This document shows, one piece after another, positions 31,913-40,180 of a DNA stretch of 64,000 nucleotides (within the stretch, counting starts at the first letter, position 1; each line of letters begins with the position of its first letter). The DNA is from Synechococcus sp. CC9616 (GTDB taxonomy: Bacteria > Cyanobacteriota > Cyanobacteriia > PCC-6307 > Cyanobiaceae). The notes beneath the pieces were generated by a model that searched no databases, was not told the origin of the DNA, and saw nothing but the letters and a program-made list of their open reading frames with translations. The translations under genes were made by a program, and so were the position numbers. The stretch lies in the NCBI RefSeq assembly GCF_000515235.1, contig NZ_KI911558.1:1633819-1697818 (forward strand). The letters run 5' to 3'.

Positions 31913-34900
31913 ACAGCAAATCATTACCCTTACCCCCTTTCAGGACATCAGCACCTTTGCGGCCAAGCAAAACATCCGTTGCTGCTCCTCCTAATGATGT
32001 GTCATCACCTCCGCCGCCATAGAGATAATCATTGCCATTTTTGCCAACGAGTCGGTCGTTTCCATTCCGGCCTCTCAACATGTCGGTTGCAGAGGAACCC
32101 TTGATGGTCTGATCCGATCCATCACCTTTTGTGAAATAACCAAAGGACTCTGGATCAGGGTTTTCTTCCAGCGTGATGGCTCTCAGTTGATTGCCATCAT
32201 CTGGAATGGAATCAATGAGATTGGAATCAATGGTTGAATCACCACCGTTTGTTCCCTCATCTCCAGGCAGATTATTGCCACCTGAGACATCACCCTCGGG
32301 CAGACCCTCCGGATCAACAGGATTGCCTAAGTCAGGGGGGATAATTTCCCCGGAGCCTCCGTTGCCGCCGGCCTCACCACTGCCAGAACCGCTGCCACTT
32401 TCTGAGCCGTTGTCACCGCCAACGATTGGAAAGCCAGCGAGATCATTATCTTCTTTGAATTCGATCATCTCTTCATAATTTTCGACTTTAATGATCGTTT
32501 TGCCTACCTCTTCTCCTGAATTATTTGCAACAGCAATGGTGACTGTGCTCTCCTCTTCATTAAAAATTGAATTTTTTCGCTCCCATATGTAAGAGCTGCC
32601 GCCAGAGTTGCCGTCTTCTAATTCGTGTAAACCAAAGACAAAGTCCTCAATCTTATCTTGACCAGGGCTTGCTACAAAAACATCGTTGTATGTATTTTTA
32701 CCTGACTGATTATTTCCTGATCCATACAGAATATCATGGCCATCTCCACCATCAAGGACGTCAGCTCCGTTTTTACCTTTTAATGTGTCTTTACCATCTC
32801 CACCAATCAGTAAATCTTGATTACCGCCGCCAATTAATTTGTCATCTCCATCATTTCCGTCAATTTCATCGCTGTGGTTGCCACCACTAATTGTGTCGTC
32901 GGACTTTCCACCTTTAATAGTGTCTTGCCCTCCTCCCCCATTGATACTTAGTGCATCATTTTCTGCTATTGAAGTAGGCTTAGGAGAACCTGATTCATTA
33001 ACATATCTAAAGTCATCATTTTGATAATAGTCTGAAAAATCATTGATACTGACGAGATCAATTGGGTTACCTAAGCTTCCCCCGTCAACTACGAACTGAT
33101 TGTTTTTTTGACCTTTTCCTGGGCCTGCATATGCAAGAATAGTGCCAGGGTCACTTGCGCCGCTTGGAGGAAACTTACCTTCATTGATGACTTCGATAAG
33201 GTCAATATAGTTCTTGACTTTAATGGTTGTTGTGCCAACCATTTCGTTTCCGTCCTTTTTTAGTACGTCAATAACAACTTCCTGTTTTTCTTTATCAAAA
33301 CTGGGATTGTCTCGATCCCAGATATAATATGTAGAGTCCTTTAGGCTATCTTCACCAAAGGTAAAGTCCTCAATTAAATCATTTTCTGTGCTCGCAAAAA
33401 AAGAATCATCTCCAGCTCCTCCCTGAAGAGTATCGTTTCCTCCAAGTCCACGTAATCGATCTGATCCATCGCCACCAATGAGTGAGTCGTTGCCCACGCC
33501 ACCATCGAAGGTGTCGTTTCCACTACCACCATCGAGGATGTCATCTCCACTACCACCTGCAAGGGTGTCATCTCCATTCTCAGCCTTCAGATAATCGTCT
33601 CCATTTCCGCCATCAAGGCTGTCTTCCCCGTCCCACCCAAAAAGTTTGTCGTTTCCCTCCTCCCCTTCAATTGTGTCATTATCATTACCCCCAAGAAGTC
33701 TGTCATTGCCAAGTCCGCCTTCGAGTTTGTCATCTCCAACATTCCCATGTAAATAGTCATCTTTGTTGCCACCTGTAATGGAGTCATCCCCCTGTTTGCC
33801 ATCAATCGAATATGAATCATCTGATGTCGCTATTTTTGGCTTTTCTGGTCCGACTTCCGAATCATATCTTTCTTTGTAATCATAATAATAATTAGCAAAC
33901 TCGTTAATTCCTTCAACGGAGATTATATTATTTTCTTTTCCTCCTATCGCCTCAAAGTCTTTATTATCGCTTTTATAGATTAACCGGGTGTCTGGATCGC
34001 TGGCCCCCAAAGATGGTTCGAACCCAGGTGTTATTAGTGCGTCGTAGTAATCCTTGAACTCGTCATAATTTTTGACTGTGATTGTTGCCGTCCCAACGAC
34101 TTGGTCGCTTCCCTCTATCAATAAAACATCCACTTCTACATTATTTGTGTCTTCGATTAGCCTAATATTTTTTCTATCCCATACATAATTCACGTTTTCA
34201 CTGGTAGGAGATACAAGTGCATCAACACCATAGACAAAGCCTTCGATCTTGTCGTTTCCTTTACTTGCTAGGAATTGATTGGATCCATCCCCGCCATTGA
34301 GTGTGTCATTGCCATCTCCGCCATAAAGGGTGTCATCACCAGCTCCACCATCCAAAATGTCTTTACCATTCCAGCCTCTCATTGAGTCATTGCCATCTCC
34401 GCCATAAAGGGTGTCATCATCAGCTCCACCTCCAAGGGTGTCATTACCTTCGTTGCCAATGATGGTGTCATTCCCAGCGGCTCCATGCAAGGAGTCATCA
34501 TTGCTGCCAGCCTCGATTTCGTCATTGCCACCGCCTCCGTCAATTTTGAATTTGTCAGTTGATGTGGCCTCAGTTGGCTTACTTCTGCTGCTTGATGGTA
34601 TGTACTTTTCATCGTCTGCTACGTAAAAGTCGGCAAACTCGCTGATTCCTTCAACGTTGATTATATTGTTTTCTCCGCCACCATTGACACCGAAAGAGTT
34701 ATTGCCATCTACCTCCCCTTTGTAGATCAATTCTGAGTCAGGATCGCTGGCTCCCACGGACGGTGGGAAGCCAGGATTGTCTAGTTCTTCGACGTCAACT
34801 TTGAAGTTATCGTATCCTGATTTAAATATCACAGTCGTTGTTCCTGCTACTTCGCCACTTGTTTTGCTTAAAACATTGATTGTTGCTGTCTCGTTGTCAG

Positions 34901-36239
34901 TATCTAATTCAACACTACCTCTGTCCCATTCGTAGTCATTGCTGTCTATGAGCTGATCTCCTTCATCGCCATATTCAAAATCTGTGATTGTGTCGTTGCC
35001 TGGGCTGGCTTTGAATTTGTCGTTCTGAGATTCAATGCCGTTCCCATCACCCGTTAGTTCATCGTCGCCATCACCGCCATTCAGAATGTCACTACCTGCA
35101 CCACCTAATAAAATATCCTTTCCTTCATTTCCATAAAGATGATCATTATCCTGGTCACCTATAACTCTGTCATTGCCATCGCCGCCGTTCAATGTGTCGT
35201 CACCTAGTCCTCCTTTGATGGTGTCGACGTCATTGTTTCCGTTAACTTTGTCATTACCTGGGCCGCCTAGAACTGTATCAATTCCGCTGTTTCCATAGAG
35301 GATGTCATCGTCGGCACCGCCCTCGATGTAGTCGTCGCCTTTGTTGGCGAAAATATAGTCATCTCCACCTTTTCCATCAATTTTTTCTGCCTGATCCTTG
35401 TTTTCGGGCTCGAATTTTTGATCACTTTTATCGCCTATGGTCCAGGTCACTGTCCCCTCAGAAAATTTATCTTCGTGACCTGATGGATATGCATAGTTGT
35501 TGCCATGTGAGACGTCATTGCTATGACTTCCGTTCACCACGAGGTCAAAATCAGATTTTTCCTCGAACTCTAAAACTGATTGTTCGCTGATGCCGATGAC
35601 CTTGGTGGTGAAGCTTTCGCCAGCGATTTCAATACGCAAAAATGCTGCTTCCTTGCCATCAATCGTGGTGCGTTCCACCACCACCGCGTCGCGGCTTAAT
35701 CCCGCATCCACAAGCTCCTGCGACAGAACAATCTGATCGCCGGCCTTATAGCCCTGAATCGTGTCGTCCCCGCGGGACAAGACATAGGTATCCCCTCCAG
35801 AGCCACCAATCAGTAGGTCGTCTCCATTTCCGCCATCGAGGGTGTCATCACCCTTGGCGCCTTCCAAGGTGTCGTCGCCGTTTCCGCCATCCACCACGTC
35901 ATCGCCACCACCGGCTTCGATTTCATCCGCTCCAGCTCCGCCATCCACGCTGTCGTCACCAGCTCCGGCCTCGATGCTGTCGTTTCCAGCTTCTCCATCG
36001 ACATCATCAGCTCCTTCTCCGCTCTCCACCACGTCGTCACCGACTCCGGCGTCGATCACATCCGCTGAAGCCGTACCGCCGATCTCGTCATCCCGCAGCA
36101 GTGCACCTCTCTTGCGGCGCCCTGCGATCAAGCTCTCATTCCACTCACTCCAGCTTTGAGCGGCAGTCGTCTGAGGAGAACGCATTGAGCACGGATTGGA
36201 CACTATTTTTATCCTGTACCTAAGCAAGTTGTTTGTCAT
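31620..36239 (-). CDS. Large RTX (hemolysin-type Ca-binding repeat) protein
   Basis: 1539 residues with no N-terminal signal peptide. Residues ~50-155 are a first block of GGxGxDxL-type nonapeptides. Four long modules follow, each an RTX block plus a non-RTX linker with YxWDR and VGTTTIxVKNY (WDR near 436, 686, 972; WER near 1219) and, in the first three, GASDP. A Ser/Gly linker near 1320 leads to a final RTX block and an acidic, hydrophobic-ended tail (VPAAEVYVI). Leaderless RTX proteins leave by type I secretion through a C-terminal signal and fold on binding calcium outside. The interior is visibly AT-richer than neighbours. An internal ATG at 36185 is an alternative start. The role (surface layer, adhesion, defence) is unknown. 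Confidence 0.85.
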   Translation of the reverse strand: MTNNLLRYRIKIVSNPCSMRSPQTTAAQSWSEWNESLIAGRRKRGALLRDDEIGGTASADVIDAGVGDDVVESGEGADDVDGEAGNDSIEAGAGDDSVDGGAGADEIEAGGGDDVVDGGNGDDTLEGAKGDDTLDGGNGDDLLIGGSGGDTYVLSRGDDTIQGYKAGDQIVLSQELVDAGLSRDAVVVERTTIDGKEAAFLRIEIAGESFTTKVIGISEQSVLEFEEKSDFDLVVNGSHSNDVSHGNNYAYPSGHEDKFSEGTVTWTIGDKSDQKFEPENKDQAEKIDGKGGDDYIFANKGDDYIEGGADDDILYGNSGIDTVLGGPGNDKVNGNNDVDTIKGGLGDDTLNGGDGNDRVIGDQDNDHLYGNEGKDILLGGAGSDILNGGDGDDELTGDGNGIESQNDKFKASPGNDTITDFEYGDEGDQLIDSNDYEWDRGSVELDTDNETATINVLSKTSGEVAGTTTVIFKSGYDNFKVDVEELDNPGFPPSVGASDPDSELIYKGEVDGNNSFGVNGGGENNIINVEGISEFADFYVADDEKYIPSSSRSKPTEATSTDKFKIDGGGGNDEIEAGSNDDSLHGAAGNDTIIGNEGNDTLGGGADDDTLYGGDGNDSMRGWNGKDILDGGAGDDTLYGGDGNDTLNGGDGSNQFLASKGNDKIEGFVYGVDALVSPTSENVNYVWDRKNIRLIEDTNNVEVDVLLIEGSDQVVGTATITVKNYDEFKDYYDALITPGFEPSLGASDPDTRLIYKSDNKDFEAIGGKENNIISVEGINEFANYYYDYKERYDSEVGPEKPKIATSDDSYSIDGKQGDDSITGGNKDDYLHGNVGDDKLEGGLGNDRLLGGNDNDTIEGEEGNDKLFGWDGEDSLDGGNGDDYLKAENGDDTLAGGSGDDILDGGSGNDTFDGGVGNDSLIGGDGSDRLRGLGGNDTLQGGAGDDSFFASTENDLIEDFTFGEDSLKDSTYYIWDRDNPSFDKEKQEVVIDVLKKDGNEMVGTTTIKVKNYIDLIEVINEGKFPPSGASDPGTILAYAGPGKGQKNNQFVVDGGSLGNPIDLVSINDFSDYYQNDDFRYVNESGSPKPTSIAENDALSINGGGGQDTIKGGKSDDTISGGNHSDEIDGNDGDDKLIGGGNQDLLIGGDGKDTLKGKNGADVLDGGDGHDILYGSGNNQSGKNTYNDVFVASPGQDKIEDFVFGLHELEDGNSGGSSYIWERKNSIFNEEESTVTIAVANNSGEEVGKTIIKVENYEEMIEFKEDNDLAGFPIVGGDNGSESGSGSGSGEAGGNGGSGEIIPPDLGNPVDPEGLPEGDVSGGNNLPGDEGTNGGDSTIDSNLIDSIPDDGNQLRAITLEENPDPESFGYFTKGDGSDQTIKGSSATDMLRGRNGNDRLVGKNGNDYLYGGGGDDTSLGGAATDVLLGRKGADVLKGGKGNDLLYGGYQNDTLTGGKGQDVFLLSRELPGESDVITDFNVNQDGIGLTKAVDLIFSQEGDDLRITGLYGVNTLLQNVQKDDFLTNFPDNLEIVPAAEVYVI

Positions 36240-36380
36240 CCCTCAGTTGGGGGATTATGGATTTCGCGGCTTTTTCGTACCAATAACCAATGGACGACGT
36301 CCTGATTTGTTGGCTTCCAACGTGCCGCTGGTCGCTCTCCCATTCCTGAACTGAGCGTTCACTCTGTTTCCTTCTAGATA

Positions 36381-36699
36381 CGACGCACAATTCAGGCAAC
36401 GCAAGATCAGATCACATAAACCTCAGCAGCTGGCACTATCTCAAGATTGTCCGGGAAGCTCGCCAGGAAATCATCCTTCCGAATATTTTGGAGCAAAGTG
36501 TTCACTCCATAAAGGCCTGTGATCCGTAAATCGTCGCCTTCCTGGCTGAAGATGAGATCGACTGCTTTGGTGAGGCCGATGCCATCTTGATTGACATTGA
36601 AGTCTGTAATGACATCAGACTCTCCTGATAATTCTCTTGAAAGGAGGAACACATTCTGGCCTTGACCGCCAGTGAGCGTATCGCTTTGGTAGCCGCCAT
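36381..36699 (-). pseudogene. Duplicate RTX 3' fragment (direct repeat copy B)
   Basis: The minus strand encodes GGYQSDTLTGGQGQNVFLLS and continues to VPAAEVYVI, almost the same as the end of the large RTX protein, with the same stop and 3' flank. Upstream of 36699 the similarity ends abruptly; the frame runs on to an ATG at 36760 through unrelated sequence with no RTX repeats. It is best read as the leftover tail of a former RTX gene or the product of a partial duplication. Confidence 0.85.
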
Positions 36700-36798
36700 T
36701 CCCACGCCACGACCTGCCTGGCGGCCCACAGCAAAACACTACTGAAATCGCCGTCTTCAATCAGCAAAGCAAGCCGTGAACAATTTGGGGAGTCCCCG

Positions 36799-36999
36799 AT
36801 GCAATTGCCGAAACAGATTCGGCTGGAGCAAGTGCAAACTCTGCTAAGGGATCCTGATCAGCAGCAACGACTGGGAACTCAATCAATCAGTTCCATTGCG
36901 AAACGATGCGGATTCACAGCTCCCAATCACTTCGCTCGCGATTTTCGAATCATGTTTGGGGAAAGCCCAAGACAAACGTTCAGCCGTAGAAAAGCTTGA
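36799..36999 (+). pseudogene. Truncated AraC-family regulator (C-terminal half of HTH)
   Basis: 66 residues. SISSIAKRCGFTAPNHFARD, then FRIMFGESPRQTF is the second helix-turn-helix of AraC/XylS proteins. The first HTH is mostly lost (only LLRDPDQQQRLGTQ remains) and the effector domain is absent. Too short to bind DNA as known family members do. It sits next to the RTX fragment and ends 7 bp before the DUF4346 gene stop. Confidence 0.75.
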
Positions 37000-37005
37000 G
37001 TTGCA

Positions 37006-37416
37006 TCAATCCTGTACATAAACGCGACCTTCCCGTAAACACTGCTCGGCTTTCTGGAGTTCACGGCCGAGATACAGCGCATGATCCAGACAGCTCAGCG
37101 GATGGGGGCCATCACCTTCGGTGAGTTGAATGCCGATCTGCTTGGCACTGCGGCCGCGATACACCGCTGAAGCAGCGCGAGGACCATTGCCGCCTTTTTT
37201 GCAGCTCAGCACTTCACCGGTATCGGAATCGCGGGCAAGACCCTTCTCATCGATGGTGTTGCCGAAGTGCTCCAGCACCAGCTCACCGGCCTCCGAATCA
37301 ACCTTGATCAGGAAGTAGCCGCTGGGGTCCAGCGCAATGAAGCGCTGGGACAGACGCTCATCGAGGGCCTCGATGGCGGCCGTCAACGCGGCAGGGGAGT
37401 CCGGAGACTTGATCAT
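37006..37416 (-). CDS. DUF4346 domain protein
   Basis: 136 residues. The pattern LDPSGYFLIKVDSEAGELVL, then DHALYLGRELQKAEQCL fits DUF4346, a domain found alone in cyanobacteria and next to pterin-binding domains elsewhere. It is separated from the FemAB-like gene by 9 bp on the same strand, so it is probably the second gene of a two-gene unit. The function is not established. Confidence 0.7.
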   Translation of the reverse strand: MIKSPDSPAALTAAIEALDERLSQRFIALDPSGYFLIKVDSEAGELVLEHFGNTIDEKGLARDSDTGEVLSCKKGGNGPRAASAVYRGRSAKQIGIQLTEGDGPHPLSCLDHALYLGRELQKAEQCLREGRVYVQD

Positions 37417-37425
37417 CTCTTCAAC

Positions 37426-38601
37426 CTACAAACCAAGGCTTGGCGCGTCCGCCTTGAAGGGCAATTCGGCGTTGATCGCATCGATCTCCTCGAGCATCAA
37501 ACCATTCACCTTGGGCAGCCAGGCTCGGATCAAGGAATCCATCTGGGGCTGGTACCAGCGGTGCAGGCTGGCGTGGGGACGGGCCACAAACCCTCGCCGG
37601 CGCTTATGGCTGCCGCCTGCTCCTGGATCAAAGCTGTTGATGCCTTGGCCGATCGCCCATTCGATCGGCGCGTAGTAGCAGACCTCGAAGTGGAGGCAGT
37701 CGATCTCCTCCTCACTGCCCCAGTAGCGGCCCCAGAGCTGCTGGCCGTCGTGCACGCACATCGACATGGCAACGGGTTCCCTCGGATCACCGCGATGGGC
37801 TGAAAACAGCACCACCTGATCGCGCTGACCATCCGCCAGCAAGTCAAAAAACGACTTCTCGAGGTATTTGCTGCCCCATGGCCCCCAGCGGGCGCAGTGC
37901 TGTTCATAGAAGCCATGCATGGTCTGCAGCAGCTCGAGATCCAACTGATCACCTGTGAGTGGCGTCACCGTGATGCCCGCCTGGGTGACCGCCTTGCGTT
38001 CCCGCTTGATGTTGCGGCGCTGGTTGGCGTTGAAGCCTTTGAGGTAGTCGTTGAAGCTTTGATCATCTCCACGACTCCAGAGGCTCTGCTGGTTCAGCCA
38101 GGGAGCGCACCCCGCCGCCTCAGCGAACGGCCGCCATTCCGGATCGACATACAAAAAATTGCAGCTGAGGATGCCGCTCTGCTCGCAGAAGGCATCGATG
38201 GCGCGGAGTAACACCGCCGTGAGCTGGGCGACATCTTCATCCTCACGAATATGAAAGCGGTAGCCGAGCACCGGGCTGACCGGACTCATGCCCAGCAGCT
38301 TCGGGTAATAGCGAAGCCCAAGATCTGCAGCGAGGCGTGCAAAGGTTTGATCGAAAACGAATTCGCCGTAGCTGTGACCCTTGAGATACAGCGGCGCCAC
38401 AGCGACGGGTTGATCACCGCGCCAAAGCGCCAGGTGAAACGGCTGCCAGCCTTGATCCGGCACAACGCTGCCTGAGCGCTCCAGCGCATCAAGCCAGCTC
38501 CAGCGGTAAAACGGAATCGCCTGTTCACCCACCAACGCCGTCCAGTGGTCTTCCGGAATCTCCCGGATCGAACGATGCCAACGCGCGGAAAGTGGAGTCA
38601 T
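37426..38601 (-). CDS. FemAB-like GNAT acyltransferase (DUF482)
   Basis: 391 residues in two GNAT-like halves, with PFYRWSWLDALERSGSV, a stretch with FNANQRRNIKRERKAV, and the C-terminal FDPGAGGSHKRRRGF. This is the pattern of the FemAB_like / DUF482 family, related to enzymes that add amino acids to peptidoglycan or lipids. The substrate is unknown. It overlaps the divergent start region of the secreted-protein gene at 38578. Confidence 0.85.
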   Translation of the reverse strand: MTPLSARWHRSIREIPEDHWTALVGEQAIPFYRWSWLDALERSGSVVPDQGWQPFHLALWRGDQPVAVAPLYLKGHSYGEFVFDQTFARLAADLGLRYYPKLLGMSPVSPVLGYRFHIREDEDVAQLTAVLLRAIDAFCEQSGILSCNFLYVDPEWRPFAEAAGCAPWLNQQSLWSRGDDQSFNDYLKGFNANQRRNIKRERKAVTQAGITVTPLTGDQLDLELLQTMHGFYEQHCARWGPWGSKYLEKSFFDLLADGQRDQVVLFSAHRGDPREPVAMSMCVHDGQQLWGRYWGSEEEIDCLHFEVCYYAPIEWAIGQGINSFDPGAGGSHKRRRGFVARPHASLHRWYQPQMDSLIRAWLPKVNGLMLEEIDAINAELPFKADAPSLGL

Positions 38602-39053
38602 GCAGGCAGCAGCTGGATCCGACTCTTGGCCGACCCTAACCAGCGCAACGTTCCTGTACGCCTTTCGTTGGCATGCCTACTGGTGGGGATGAGTGCCGCC
38701 TTGGCCAACCCTGCAGCCGCTGGGTTGTTACGCCCCATGCTGGATGTGATGCGTCCACGCTTGGAAGAACGACTCAAGGACGAATGCCTGAAGCTGGTGA
38801 GCAGCGAACTGTCTGCCCTCCAGAACCTGGTGAATGACAGTTGCCAGTCGATGGCACGGCCGGCGACCGTCTGTCTGATTGAGGAGACCAGTCGCAGCGG
38901 CCGGGAACTTGGGTTATCACCGAGCTGATCTCAGGCCGGATCGGAGATGACGGTGAGGTGGTGATCAAACGCTGTCTCGGCAAAATGCTCGGTTTGCCGG
39001 CCACCAGCCTGGAGAACCTGGCGTGGCCTGAGATCAGGCCATCGGGTCGCTGA
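38578..39053 (+). pseudogene. Small secreted protein gene with a -1 frameshift
   Basis: The first frame (ATG 38578) gives a signal-like segment (VRLSLACLLVGMSAALANPA, then AAG) and a helical Cys-containing domain to EETSRSGRELG, then stops after three more codons at 38926-38928. The frame one base back, from gtt at 38913, continues as VITELISGRIGDDGEVVIKR, then CLGKMLGLPATSLENLAWP to a TGA at 39051-39053. The two parts read as one protein if the third G of ggg (38911-38913) is used twice. So the gene has lost a base, or there is a sequence error or programmed slip. The 3' end overlaps the small RTX gene by 20 bp. Confidence 0.65.
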
Positions 39054-39423
39054 CCATCGTGATCTCCCGAGCTGCGAAGTCGAGATTCAGCAAATCTGCA
39101 TTCACCCCTTTCACCACAGCCTTCACGTCCTCTCCCTTCATGATCCAGGCGTCGTTGCCCTTCATCTCGATCACGGTGGACGCGCAGCCACAGAACTCGA
39201 TCCTGTCGCCGAGCTCAAAATCCATGATTTTCACGTGACCCTTGCCGCCATCGACGGTGACGATGGTGTCGTCTCCCTCACCACCCCAAACCTTGTCCTT
39301 GCCCTCACCACTTTCGATGACGTCGTCACCCTCGTAGCCCCAGATCAAATTTTTCTTTTTCGACCCGGTGAGCTCATCGCTACCGCTTGTGCCACGGATT
39401 TTTCTCTTGCTCTTGCGTCCCAT
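39034..39423 (-). CDS. Small RTX-type calcium-binding protein, 129 aa
   Basis: 129 residues. A basic start (MGRKSKRKIRGTSGSDELTG) is followed by about three RTX nonapeptides (IWGYEGDDVIESGEGKDKVW, then GGEGDDTI), then a domain VKIMDFELGDRIEFCGCAST typical of sequences after the last RTX repeat. No signal peptide. It is too short for a classical RTX toxin and may be a small type I secreted protein. It shares no close sequence with the large RTX protein beyond the repeat motif. Confidence 0.8.
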   Translation of the reverse strand: MGRKSKRKIRGTSGSDELTGSKKKNLIWGYEGDDVIESGEGKDKVWGGEGDDTIVTVDGGKGHVKIMDFELGDRIEFCGCASTVIEMKGNDAWIMKGEDVKAVVKGVNADLLNLDFAAREITMVSDPMA

Positions 39424-39475
39424 GGCCTCGTTGAATCAGGTGCTGTGCAACTGGAGATTAGTGAGATTCTTCCAA

Positions 39476-39505
39476 CTGAGAATCCCCTAAATGGGGGATT
39501 CTCAG
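39476..39505. repeat. Perfect 12-bp inverted repeat at the RibD-domain gene stop
   Basis: ctgagaatcccc and ggggattctcag flank a 6-base loop. It starts within the stop codon region of the RibD-domain gene (minus strand) and lies before the small RTX gene. Neither side has a T run, so it is not a classical intrinsic terminator. It may stabilise the mRNA end or be a small palindromic element. Confidence 0.7.
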
Positions 39506-40173
39506 CGATCTCCAAGCTGATGGCGACGGCTGTAACGCAGCAACAGCTCATCACCACCCAGGCAGCTCGAGGCGTTCAACTGCCAGGCTCCCGTTGCAGC
39601 CAGGGCCTGGGGCAGATGGCTACCTATCCGGGCCCCGGAGGCAACCCAGCTGTGCTCACCCCCGAGCAGCCGTGGCGTCAGCGTGAGCTGCAGTTCGTCG
39701 ATGGCATCCGCCGCCAGCAGCGACGTCGCCAGCTCAGCGCCACCAAGGACCACCAGTCGGGCATATCCCTGCTGATGCAAGCGTTTCAGGGAGACAACCC
39801 AGGATTCACCCTGCTCCACCCAGCCGTCAAAACCGGTCTCTGCTGGTTGCGGGCCAAGCAGCACCCGCCGCAAAGGCTGCTGAAAAAACAACCAGTTGCC
39901 AGGAAAGTTGTTCTGCCGGCTGACAACGACGGCATCGGGTTGATCAGGACGTTCGGCAACACGACGCGTTTCCAGAAAATCCGCATCCCGGATCAGACAG
40001 GTGCATCGGTGAGCCCGCAGGGTGCCAGCTCCGATCAGACAGGCATCAGCCCAGGTGAGGGATTCCTCCAGAGCCCGTCTGTCACCGCTCCCTCCCAGCT
40101 GGGCAGCCCCACCGCCCGGTGGCGCAAGGCGACCATCAAGGCTGACGGCCAGCACCAACCGGACTGTCTGCAT
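39502..40173 (-). CDS. RibD C-terminal-type pyrimidine reductase
   Basis: 223 residues. VRLVLAVSLDGRLAPPGGGA, then ADACLIGAGTLRAHR and LVVLGGAELATSLLAADAID match the RibD reductase domain, which reduces the ribosyl group of the pyrimidine intermediate in riboflavin synthesis. The deaminase domain is absent. It is directly downstream of the PTPS protein (7 bp gap), so both pterin/flavin-type genes probably share a transcript. Confidence 0.88.
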   Translation of the reverse strand: MQTVRLVLAVSLDGRLAPPGGGAAQLGGSGDRRALEESLTWADACLIGAGTLRAHRCTCLIRDADFLETRRVAERPDQPDAVVVSRQNNFPGNWLFFQQPLRRVLLGPQPAETGFDGWVEQGESWVVSLKRLHQQGYARLVVLGGAELATSLLAADAIDELQLTLTPRLLGGEHSWVASGARIGSHLPQALAATGAWQLNASSCLGGDELLLRYSRRHQLGDR

Positions 40174-40180
40174 CAGCCGG

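Noticed and set aside
35642..36223. Long frame antisense to the RTX gene (193 codons, His/Arg-rich)
   Set aside because: It is a mirror of the Gly/Asp repeats on the other strand; composition artefact.
31620..36239. Regular repeats that look like a CRISPR array
   Set aside because: The repeats are coding RTX nonapeptides (27-bp period, diverged), in frame, with no constant repeat and unique spacers.
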